Positions 11,201 to 20,300 of a DNA stretch of 26,767 nucleotides are shown here, one piece after another. Every line of letters begins with the position of its first letter. Positions within the stretch are counted from its first letter, which is position 1. Below the pieces are notes generated by a model, which worked only from the letters and a program-made list of their open reading frames with translations, was not told the DNA's origin and did not search any database. The DNA lies in contig JBBBWG010031175.1 in NCBI GenBank assembly GCA_037176905.1, positions 1 through 26,767 of the forward strand, given 5' to 3'. Both the position numbers and the translations under genes were made by a program. This DNA is from Azolla pinnata. Lineage: Eukaryota; Streptophyta; Polypodiopsida; Salviniales; Salviniaceae.

Positions 11201-12778
11201 ATGGTGTGGTTCGGTTCCAACTTTGTACTGATCCATTGGTTTTGATTTAAGTAAACAGTTCAGATTAAATGGATTTAAAAGTTTCTAATGGTTTGCTTCG
11301 ATCTTTATTATTCACAATAACTGTAATATATATACAAGGTTCTTGGTTTTTTTGCAACAAACGAATAGATTCATCATACTCGAATTTATCCAGTTATAAG
11401 AATAGAGGAAACATTTGTATGATCCTTTGCATGCTAATTATGTGTAGTGAGGAGGCCTTCTCCATACTGAGCGACCCGAAAAAGCTCGATTTTTACATGA
11501 GCAATCCACCAAAATAGCGACCAATTATTAGCATTCTGACATAGAATAGTCTACATTAAAGTAATGCTGCTATGCTGAAGCTGATCTTCGAAAAATGAAT
11601 GCCCTATGATTTCATTCGTTTTTAATGTCATGGTATGCATATTCCAACATTGGATCATCAAAGTTTTCAGCTGGTCTTTTTCCTGCCCCAAAACATTTGA
11701 CCTTATTATGTGTCTAATGCATCAGAGCTCTTGGATAATACTTTTGTTGTGAATGCACATGAACCTTTCTTGGAATTTCCTGTTAAAGCTTTGGATATTA
11801 CGGATGAAATGTCACCGAATTAACTCCGATAGTTGTGCAAACTTGATGGGTCAGTTATAAAGCCATATAACAGCAATCGCATTGTATATGGTGAACCTCA
11901 GGATGTCATGAAATTGCAGAGCGAGGTGGAGAGGCTTCGGCAAGAGCAAAGGTACAATAGCTACTACATATATGTTTAGCATTGATGAGCTATGTTGTGA
12001 ATTGTTCTGCCATTGCAAGTTCAGCTCATTCAATTCACTACAGCGTTCATTAATTAGCTGCCATATGAAGTCAGATCATGTAATGTGACAATATACACAG
12101 GTTGATGAAGGGGGACCTCGATGGGCTGCGTAAGCTGTCGTTCGAGGATCTTGACAAGCTCCAGCTGGAAACAGAGCTGGGACTGAACAACATCCGAAGA
12201 ATCAAGGTATATATTAAATCAATCATAACTGGCTATTGATCGCTCGGATGCCCAGATGAATCTGTGGATGTATGATATTGAATCAATCATGACAACTTTA
12301 GGATCAATGCACAGCATCACAGTTACTCGATCTTAGGATTGTGGGAAGAAGCATTTATCGGCTATATATATTCGGCACGAATAATGGCAAGCATGATCAG
12401 CTCAATATTTGAGTAGTGCACAACCCTAAAAACACAGCTAAATCTAACAGTGATATAATAATTATGTCTTATCTACCTGCCCCTAGAGCCATCCGATGAT
12501 GTACGCATGAATTTTTGTATAAATGTAGGAGGAAGTGCTGTTGGCCAGGGTGGAGGCCATGGTCCTCAAGGTCAGTGTGCAGTACTGGATCAATGATCAA
12601 TATTGAGTAGTAGCTGCCCATTGTATAGAAATGGGAGTGTGTTCTACACATTGAATGTGTGTGAATTGTTTGGCAGCAAAAAGAGCTCATGGAAGAGAAT
12701 TGGAGCCTGAGGAAGATGGTGAGGGTTTACATATATATGCATATCTATATATCTGTGTATAAATAGGTAGATAGATAC

Positions 12779-12809
<31 letters not shown>

Positions 12810-13304
12810 GTCAGCACATTAGTCATGAGTTTATAAGTTGTTTTGGGAAATGGAAGAGTTAAATCAGCTGCCATGGAAATGCTGTGAGCTGTGCTGTAAC
12901 TGTAGTTGATGGCCTACGGCGAAGCTCGCGGTCTGCACATGGAGTTGGAGGAAGAAGAGGAAGTAGAGGAAGAGGAAGAGGAAGAGGAAGAGGAAGAAGA
13001 AGAGGAAGAGGAAGAAGAGGAAGAAGGAGAAGGAGAACATGAAGGCAGGAATGCTGCTTTCAATTGTTGTGATGGGAGCTTGGTTGAATCCTCCATCAAC
13101 TCAGGAGGGGGTTTGGATGTAGAGATGCAGCAAGTGGTAGATCATCATCCTCCTCATCCTCCTGATCATCAGCATCAGCATCATCATCACCATCATCATC
13201 ATCATCATCATCATCATCAGCACCAAAGCAGCAGCTCAACTACAGAATCATCTGATTCTCATGCTGCACACTACTACACTGATGAGCTCCTGCAGCTCAG
13301 GTAA
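2076..13304 (+). CDS. MADS gene A: MIKC-type MADS-box transcription factor, seven exons, 349 aa
   Basis: Predicted nuclear DNA-binding protein; the family binds CArG boxes as dimers. Exons: 2076-2275, 2443-2653, 11902-11951, 12101-12206, 12529-12570, 12677-12718 and 12906-13304. All introns are GT-AG and the sum is 1050 nt with one frame. Residues 1-67 are the MADS domain ([35 protein letters not shown]). Residues 67-137 are the linker plus a Pro-rich stretch, 138-217 the K-box, and 218-349 a low-complexity tail. The two 42-nt exons are the hallmark of MIKC^C genes in plants. The start codon is fixed by MGR, the universal MADS N-terminus. Intron 2 is 9248 bp. Every exon has a counterpart in gene B on the other strand. 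Subfamily is not assignable by eye. The last exon could instead splice at AG|GTAATT (13301) to a short further exon. Confidence 0.88.
2443..2653 (+). CDS. Gene A exon 2: intervening (I) region followed by a Pro-rich stretch
   Basis: The acceptor is ATCTGCAG|GCGCC and the donor ACT|GTGAGT. The exon opens with [12 protein letters not shown], a typical I-region start. It continues through [19 protein letters not shown] and a Ser/His-rich end. At 211 nt it is far longer than the usual I exon of MIKC^C genes (roughly 65-80 nt). The same first residues, acceptor and donor recur in gene B, which supports the exon although its second half is low complexity. Confidence 0.82.
2781..3088. repeat. Two-copy tandem duplication, period 154 bp, in intron 2 of gene A
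   Basis: CTCCCAGACTGGGAT at 2781 recurs at 2935, and the sequence after each copy matches through CATGGCTATGGAGTGCCACT and TTTGATGTCATATTTAAC. Copies differ at scattered bases, so the duplication is not recent. Confidence 0.85.
3211..4405. repeat. Seven-copy tandem array of a ~180 bp unit in intron 2 of gene A
   Basis: Copies begin at about 3211, 3386, 3560, 3668, 3849, 4040 and 4221 with CCAATTCAACTCTAGGCTTT. They continue through CGGCATGCTAATTCTTGC, CATTGAGCAAAGACGCTGC, GGCCCTTGAAAATGAAGCTT and AAGGTCGAGCATGAATGATC. The third copy is only about 108 bp, because its middle part is deleted. The first copies are more alike than the later ones. There are no unique spacers, so this is satellite-like tandem DNA. 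No coding potential is seen. Confidence 0.88.
4406..6920. other. Intron 2 sequence without a recognised gene
   Basis: AT-rich DNA. Blocks near 5430 and 5600 share TAGAAGTGCAT and similar following sequence, which suggests an old ~170 bp duplication. Short open frames (for example 4696-4929 + and 6412-6663 -) show no family motif and sit in sequence with normal stop density. I see no RNA gene. Confidence 0.5.
6921..6980. repeat. Perfect 30 bp direct repeat, two copies
   Basis: AGTAGTGCAGCTGTTTTGGA followed by ATCAACTGTA occurs twice without a gap. The flanks are also related (CCCAAGACATGTGATTTTG before, CCCCAATACACGTGATTTTG after), so the repeat is part of a larger imperfect duplication. Confidence 0.9.
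7183..7292. repeat. Perfect 55 bp direct repeat, two copies
   Basis: The unit CTAAGGTTTCTACTCTAGAA continues to AGAGAACAGTTTTT and occurs twice head-to-tail. The identity suggests a recent slippage or local duplication inside intron 2 of gene A. Confidence 0.92.
7441..7825 (+). pseudogene. ndhG: Decayed plastid ndhG fragment (nuclear plastid DNA)
   Basis: ndhG encodes a membrane subunit of the plastid NAD(P)H dehydrogenase-like complex. The frame from 7469 reads [20 protein letters not shown], then [20 protein letters not shown] and LIVSAVM, close to the conserved ndhG core (SAFSLG...LNADFVAAAQ.LIYVGAINVLI.FAVM, from memory). EVGILLGS at 7441 fits the segment just before, but in another frame with about ten residues missing. 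The match weakens after 7620 and ends early at 7825, well short of the normal length. It lies within a nuclear intron, so it is a non-functional insertion. Several differences are C-for-T changes of the kind repaired by plastid RNA editing. Confidence 0.72.
7826..9888. other. Intron 2 sequence without a recognised gene
   Basis: No domain or RNA gene was recognised. Short open frames at 8002-8202 (+) and 9217-9549 (+) have no motifs that I can place. A 10-bp CArG match (CCATATATGG) occurs at 9288-9297 and is discussed separately. Confidence 0.45.
9889..9916 (+). repeat. Short telomere-type repeat
   Basis: Three to four GGTTTAG units (TTTAGGTTTAGGGTTTAGGG) lie inside intron 2 of gene A. Like the tract at 953-1007 they match the plant telomere unit. 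Confidence 0.75.
9917..11901. other. Remainder of intron 2 of gene A, no recognised gene
   Basis: AT-rich sequence up to the exon 3 acceptor CTCAG at 11901. Open frames such as 10786-11133 (-) and 11269-11517 (+) have no recognisable motif, and I regard them as chance. Confidence 0.45.
11902..12718 (+). CDS. Gene A exons 3-6: K-box (keratin-like coiled coil)
   Basis: Exons at 11902-11951 ([17 protein letters not shown]), 12101-12206 ([19 protein letters not shown] and onward), 12529-12570 ([14 protein letters not shown]) and 12677-12718 ([14 protein letters not shown]). Spaced Leu/Val/Ile residues give amphipathic helices, which in the family mediate dimer and tetramer formation. LMxGD, LxxLE-like spacing and LMEEN are recurrent MIKC K-box features. 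Lengths 50, 106, 42 and 42 match gene B exactly. Introns are short (149, 322 and 106 bp). Confidence 0.9.
12778..12807. repeat. (GATT)n microsatellite in intron 6 of gene A
   Basis: About seven uninterrupted ATTG units between exons 6 and 7, downstream of a TATATATGCATATC stretch. Confidence 0.85.
12906..13304 (+). CDS. Gene A exon 7: acidic and His-rich C-terminal tail
   Basis: Begins LMAYGEARG after acceptor CTGTAG; gene B begins LMAMRPG at the same point. A nearly pure Glu tract (about residues 230-264, GAG/GAA repeats at 12942-13046) is followed by a short mixed stretch. A His/Gln/Pro tract follows (about 296-324, CAT/CAC repeats at 13140-13226), then Ser and [10 protein letters not shown] before TAA. 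The acidic run could act in transcription activation, which is inference. The tail seems to have grown by triplet expansion. Confidence 0.8.
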   Translation: MMAYGEARGLHMELEEEEEVEEEEEEEEEEEEEEEEEEEEGEGEHEGRNAAFNCCDGSLVESSINSGGGLDVEMQQVVDHHPPHPPDHQHQHHHHHHHHHHHHHQHQSSSSTTESSDSHAAHYYTDELLQLR

Positions 13305-13721
13305 TTCCACCCTGATGAACTTGTTTTGTGTTGCTTGTGAATACATTCAATTCAGCTTGTCAAAATGGAGTAGAGTGCTGGTACTATATAATATTCTATC
13401 CCCCTCCATAGTTGCTAAAGCACAAGAAGCTCTTTGGGCCCCAAATTCTATTGCAGGCTTACCACCTCTTTCTCTCCTGCTGTTGGCAATTCCTCTGGCG
13501 CCACCTGCAAGTCCCGATCCAAGCTTGATTACTCTCCTTTAAGTAGTTAAGACATTGCGATTGCGCAGGCGGATCGAAATGCATTAATGGCCTCATGGAA
13601 TTAGACCAACTGATCATCACCATCATCATCATCTTCTTCTTCTTCCTTAATTCATTAATGTCTGTTCTGTTCATGCGAATACCATAGGGGCATCTATATG
13701 TCTTGATGGAGGTTGATTGGG
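13305..13721. other. 3' side of gene A: possible extra exon and untranslated region
   Basis: No other gene is seen. An acceptor-like GATTGCGCAG at 13569 followed by GCGGATCGAAATGCATTAA would read RRIEMH-stop if exon 7 were spliced at 13301. A mixed CATCAT/CTTCTT stretch lies at 13613-13646. I did not find a clear AATAAA signal. Confidence 0.35.
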
Positions 13722-13778
13722 TGGGGGGGGGGGGGGGGGGGGGTGGGGGGGGGGGGGTTCCCCCCCCCCCCCCCCCCC
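13722..13778. repeat. G-run/C-run palindrome between the two MADS genes
   Basis: Twenty-one G, T, thirteen G, TT, then nineteen C. The second G-run can pair with the C-run across a two-base loop, and the G-runs could also form G-quadruplexes. Homopolymers of this length are also a classic site of sequencing or assembly error, so the exact length should not be trusted. Confidence 0.85.
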
Positions 13779-14308
13779 GTTAAGTCCTCATCTCGTATCT
13801 ATTATTCCATCTACTGTGATTTGATGTGCAATAAGAAAGATTTCACAAGCATGAGCAAAATTAACTGCTTGCCTGTGAGCCCAGTCTGTGCATTAGTCTA
13901 CACAGATCATAGATAATAGATCAATCGATCATGACATGACTTTAGATCCAAGCAGAACTCACATTTGATCGACACATGGATGATCGAATTGAGCGCTTGG
14001 GTTGATTTTCCCGAATCTGTCCACAGGAGATTAAAAGGCTATTTTAAGAACACTTCTTTTGATGTCTTCAGAAACAAGCTGATTATTTCAATACCGATTA
14101 TCTAGAGGCTTAATCTGATTGATGATGATCATACAGCGTGAATCAGTTTCCAGATCAAATAGATCGGATTGTATAAAACTTGGGAGAGTATCTGTATGGC
14201 TAGCTGTATCAAAAAAGCATGACAAAACCTATATGGTGTTTTCATGATACTGGATATGCATAGCAATCAAAGAGATTAGAAGTCGATGATCCACCCGATG
14301 CTTTTACT
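13779..14308. other. Intergenic spacer between convergent MADS genes
   Basis: AT-rich sequence holding the presumed 3' untranslated regions of both genes. No coding or RNA feature was recognised. The stop codons are 1004 bp apart. Confidence 0.5.
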
Positions 14309-14353
14309 TCAAGCAGGGATTCCAGGAGGATTACCTGGTCTCATTGCCATCAA
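14309..14353 (-). CDS. Gene B exon 7: very short C-terminus
   Basis: After acceptor GATGCAG the frame reads [14 protein letters not shown]-stop. LMA aligns with the start of gene A's last exon, and then similarity ends. A donor-like CCAG|GTAATC within it could lead to another exon, but the phase would differ from gene A. A premature stop or genuine tail loss are both possible. Confidence 0.65.
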   Translation of the reverse strand: MMAMRPGNPPGIPA

Positions 14354-17300
14354 CTGCATCTATATCAGAGGCCACAGATTGTTAGAATTCCAATTTTGGT
14401 CAGAATCAGTAGTACATTTCACAGGATCAAATATGGAAAACCTGATCACCTGCTCCCTCAGCCTGGAATTCTCTTCCATCAGCTCTTTGTGCTGCCCAAA
14501 AAAACCATTTCATCATACAGTTCATGTATAATAATCGAGACATAGCAAATGCGTACGCGTATACAGGACAACATCAGCATCGATGTCATTTCCTCGATTT
14601 GTTCCGATGATTTTCCTTGAATGATTGATCATTAATCACTAGTCATTACCTTCTGGGCCATGCTCTCCACCCTAGCCCGGAACACTTCCTCCTGAGATTT
14701 CATACAGCAGAAATTAGCAGTCAGAAATCTCAATTAGCCCGCGATTAATGCAGTTCTGTATTTAATAAAAGCATACCACTCTGCCTGAATTATCGATGAT
14801 TTCATATACAGCAGCCAATCATGCTTTCATTATGTGTTTTACATCACCCATTTGTATCCATATTATAATGTTATGCGCTGAACACCGAATCCAATCATGA
14901 TTAGAGTGCTGATCTTCGCTCCGTACGGAATTAATTAACATCATGTGATTAAATTTTTACTGCAAATACTAATTACGCCAGGTTATGGAACCTTCACTCC
15001 ATGGATGCTTCTCCACCCCTTCTCTAGTTCCTTCTCCAACTTGGTCAGCTTCTCATACGGCAGCTTCCTTAATTCCTCCATATCCCCCATCATCAATCTG
15101 CATACACACAGAGATATGCAATATATATACACACCCAAAATCAGATGATGAGCTTATTGTGAGAAGTTTGCTATTGATATTAGGAAAAACCTAAATATGA
15201 TGTCCTCAATACATCAAGGGGCATTAAACCACATTATTAAGCTCATTATTAATCATCAATGTAGCAAAATATGCAGGGATGGTAGCAAAATATATATAGA
15301 ATGTATGAATTCGAACATGTATAATGAGCACGCAACAGAACCTTTGCGCATGTCGAAGCCTCTCCACCTCATACCGCAAATCCATCACATCCTGACTCAA
15401 ACAATATATACATATATGGTCACTAGTGTTGATATGACACAGATGATTACAACCCTCCCTCATGACCATGCTTGTTTCTAAATGCAATAGGAAGCTGATA
15501 ATCGCATCCTCCTTTCTTTACAAGACTATGCGCATCACAGTTCTACGGAGCAGAACAGAAGAAAGAGGGACATTAAATGAGGGCAGGCATGCATGATGCA
15601 GATTCCTGTGGTTTGCCGACCAATAAGCTCATCATTAATGCAACATCAAAACAATATCCTCACTGCAAAACTTAATTGAAAGAAGAAATGACTATGTCTA
15701 TGGCCTCTTCTAGGTCTTCTGATGCACTGAATCTGCTTGAAAAGCAGTTATTAAGCACATTAATTCCACTTCTAAAATCCATGCTATGCATGACCAATCA
15801 ATCAGCTCGCTGATGTACATTCTGGGGTGGAGAAATGAGTGATCCTTTTAACTATGACATTTTATTGTACTCTTTAAGTCCAAAGGAATCAGTAGCCGCC
15901 GATTCTGAACTTGGCGCAGATGTAAGCTTGATGTACATTCTGGGGTGGAGAAATGAGTGATCCTTTTAACTATGACATTTTATTGTACTCTTTAAGTCCA
16001 AAGGAATCAGTAGCCGCCGATTCTGAACTTGGCGCAGATGTAAGCTTGACTTCCTCCTTGATAAGCTTTAAGAACATGTCTTTGCATGAGATTGACTCAG
16101 GAGGTTATATCTAATAAGTGTGAATGAGATGTGACTTTGGTTATATCTAGTAAGTGTCTGTTCTTCCTCTGTGCCTTTATGCTTTTCTTGGGGGAGTAAC
16201 CACACATGAGAACTCATGTACCATTACCTTATCGAGTTAGATTATCTTAATCCCCACAGCTAATTGATTCTTAATCATACTAAAGAATTTAGGGGCAATA
16301 CAACTCAAGGTTAATTGTTTTTAATAGAAATATCCATTTAACCTAGTACAATCAGCAATAAATGATGTAAAACCGACATGCACCATAAAACATACAAGAA
16401 TAGCAGATGGTCCCCATATATCAATATATAGATTAAATGGAAAGCTGCCAGTCATCTATTATTGTTGACTGGGCAATTTAATTTCTTGTGATTTACAAAT
16501 TCACAAGTTTCACTTTGGAAATCATCCGCCACTCAGTTTACTAAGGTTGAAATAGAATTCTAAAGGAGACACTTGATTCAATGAAGATGTGACCAAAATT
16601 GTTCTTTCTGACTAGACCACTCTTCAACTACTCAAAGGGCTGATTTCAATGGTTGTGGCTTCGAAACGCGAGGTAATTGAGGCGGCCCTATTCAAATCAT
16701 CTAATTCCCCGAATTCTTTGCCTTCAAAATGTACATAAATGTCATAAAAGATGACTTGATAGCACAATATATCACGAGTAAGTTTTAGATTGATATCAAA
16801 ATTGTGGAACATGATAGTCGATGCTTGATAAGACGAGTTACAGGTTCAACTGATTATCTCCTATGCCTGCTACTATAGTTAATGAATCATCTGTTGTGGA
16901 AACTTTTGTAGCATGGTCACAGACTAATGTGGTAAACAAAGAAGATTGATGAGTCATGCAACTAGTGGCTCTTGGAGCTAAAGAAAACATGTTGGAAGCT
17001 ACATGGTAAACCAACATCAAGTATATGGACACAGGCATCCAAATATTTTTGGGATAAGGTTATTTGACATCTTTGTGTTAGGAAAACATTTAACTATGAG
17101 ATTCTATTGTACTCTTTAAGTCCAAAGGAATCAGTAATTGATTTTTAACTTGGCGCAAATGTAAGCTTGACTTCCTCCTTAATAAGCTTTAAGAACATCT
17201 CTTTGAATGAGATTGACTCAGGTTATATCTAATAAGTGTGAATGAGATTGACTTTGGTTATATCTAGTAAGTGTCTATTCTTCCTCCGTGCCTTTATGCT

Positions 17301-20300
17301 TTTCTTGAGGGATGTACCATTACCCATTCATATGCATTATCGAGTTGGATTATCTTAATCCTCACAGCTAATTGATTCTTAATCATATTAAAGAAATTAG
17401 GGGCAATATATCTCAAGGTTAATTGTTTTTAATATAAATATCCATATTAACCTAGTACAATCAGCAATAAATGGTGTAAACCAACATGCACCATAAACAT
17501 ATAAGAACAGTAGATGGTCCCCATATATCAATATAGATTAAATGGAAAGTTGTCAGTCATCTATTATTGCTGACTGGGCAATTTAATTTCTTGTGATTTA
17601 CAAGTTCCCAAGTTTCACTTTGGATTTCGTCTATCACTCAGTTTACAATGGTTGGAATAGAATTCTAAAGGAGACACCTTATTCAATGAAGATGTGACCA
17701 AAATTGTTCTTTCTTACTAGACCATTCTTCAACTAATCAAAGAGATGATTTCAATGGTTGTGACTTCGAAACGCGAGGTAATTGAGGCGGCCCTATTCCA
17801 ATCATCTTCCCCGATTTCTTTGCCTTCAAAATGTACATAAGTACCATAAAAGATGACTCGATAGCACAATATATCACAAGTAAGTTTGAGATTGATATCA
17901 GAATTGTGGAACATGAAAGTCGATGCTTGATAAGACGAGTTACAGGTTCAACTGATTATCTCCTATGCCTGCTACTATAGTTAATGAACCATCTGCTGTG
18001 ACAACTTTCTTAACATGGACACAGACTAATGTGGTAAACAAAGAAGATTGATGAGTCATGCAACTAGTGGCTCTTGGATCTACAAGCCAAGTTTTTCATA
18101 TGACTTTGTCAACAACATTCAGATAAAGGGATAAAGGAAACTTAGTTGAATAGCACTTCTACCTGCATTCTTCTCTTCCTTGATTAAGTTTTTCCTTGAG
18201 TTTGTTGTGCAACAACAATCACATGGGAATGACAAGTCACACATAGAGGGAAGTTGTGTTTTTATAGGATATTCCCCTAACAAAAAGGTCGTTCATTGAG
18301 CTTTACAATACCATAAAGACCATCCAACAAAGGTATCTTTGTTAGGGAGGTACAAATATAGAAATATACGCAGATGCAAATTATGAGGTTCCATTAGTAA
18401 CAGGAAATCAACTTTGAGTTTATTGTATTCTTATTTGTGGAAACCTAATAACAGGAACTTATAGGATCAAGACGCAAAATGTGATCGCAAGGTCAAGTGC
18501 TGAAGGCGAGTGAAAGCTGCGAAATTGCATTAGGCATACATGAAGTATCATGGCTGGAACCTATCCTTCAAGATTTGAAGACCAAGTGCGAAGGAGCCAT
18601 ATGTTGTACTACGACAACAAATCTGCATTTAACATACCACATAATGCAATACCAAACCTCAAGACAGGACAGATCAAGGTGGAGAAATATTTCATAGTGA
18701 TATAGTAGACAATTGTCTGATCTGCACTTCTTATGTCTAATTAAAAAAGTGATAGACAAACACAATCCTGGTTAAGAAATTCAACATTTCCAATGATTCT
18801 ATCCAAGCTGGTCTAGAAAATATCTATTCATGAAGTAACACCTATAATCAATGGACAGCATCCAATTAAGTTTGACAATGTCCAACTAAGTCAGATGATG
18901 CCAAAAGTTTTGAATGTGAAATTTTTCAAAACAAATATACATTGAAATTGTCAAAGAGAAGTTATTCCTCAATTGTGCCGTAGAAGAAAACTATTTCTAG
19001 ACTTCGTTACAACTAATTTCATTCCTCTAGAAATTGTTAAATCATCACCACATTCAACTCTCTTGTCAACGTGAGTACAAGCTTCATATGACAAATCCCA
19101 ATCGCATGCTAAACCTAATGGTACCTTCCACCTACCACTTCTCTCGAGTACTTTCGATAATACAACTTTTAAGCCCGTGTACTCAATTGCTAGCGGATCC
19201 TAAACCTGCAAGATCATTCCAAGCCTTGCAAAATGTTTCTTCTAAGTATTCAATCCAAGCAATTCATAAACCTTGGTTATTATCCCCCATTTTTCTAAAA
19301 TGGACTGCCTTACGACTGAGACCGAATATGTGCTTTGTGTCCTCTCCTGCAATCCTCCTTAACCCTAACGAATCAACCTTGTGAAACATGCACTGGTCCC
19401 ATACTCTCTTATAATCTTGGCTAAATACATAAACTTAGTGCTTTAAGTGGCAAATTCGTTGAGTTGACCTAACTCAGCCCCGTTTGAATAATATTCTTAA
19501 CTGAAAACTGGTCATCAATCAGCATACCCAAATATCCTACTTGTTGTCACCTATGGGCACTGTCTCGACAAGGGTTCCCCATCACTAATTCTTTTTTCCG
19601 GATTTCTGTACATTTGACATCACGCAACTTGAGTCCATCTGTACAGTTTGCCAAATTGTGGAATCCTAGTCTTGATTCGATGAATAATGATACTAACAAG
19701 AAAGCAGATTGCTAAAAGGATAAGAGAGATCCTTTAATTATCTGTGCTGGTGAGTCTAGGGTTGGTATTATTTTCTTACTCAATTATCATACTTGTTCTT
19801 GATTCACAAACCATTTTATTTCTCGATCGAAACAATAAGGTGAAATACATAAGAAAAGTATAAATGACAGTAAAAAAAACATCTGCTTCATTCGAATGAA
19901 GAACACTATATACAAAAAAAAAGGTGTTACATTGTTCCAGAAATTAATTGCTACTTTACATCATGTGGTAAAGACCGAAACAGCACTATCGCAGGAAGTT
20001 TTAAAATCAGGCATCGGTAACAACCAGAATATCACTATTCATCATAAAGGACATTGGGAACAGTAAATGAGAAGTCATCACGACTTCTTTACAATGAAGA
20101 AGAAATTAGGGTTCATCAGAGTAGAAAATCTCCTGGGAGCATAAGGCATTCATGTTTAATGAGTTTTAAATATGACAAATACGGATCTCTTCTAGTGTGA
20201 CTTCAGAAACGATCATACCCTCCAAATGCCAAATAAGGAACTCGTTCATACAATTGACTGATTACATGTTTGAGCTTCCTTGGTGCGAAACACTGGATAA

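Noticed and set aside
2076-13304. Assignment to the MIKC* class or type I MADS
   Set aside because: A clear K-box, a single I exon and two 42-nt exons fit MIKC^C. MIKC* genes spread the I region over several exons, and type I genes lack the K-box.
13713-13916. 67-residue frame with Gly and Pro runs
   Set aside because: It is the translation of the G-run/C-run palindrome only.
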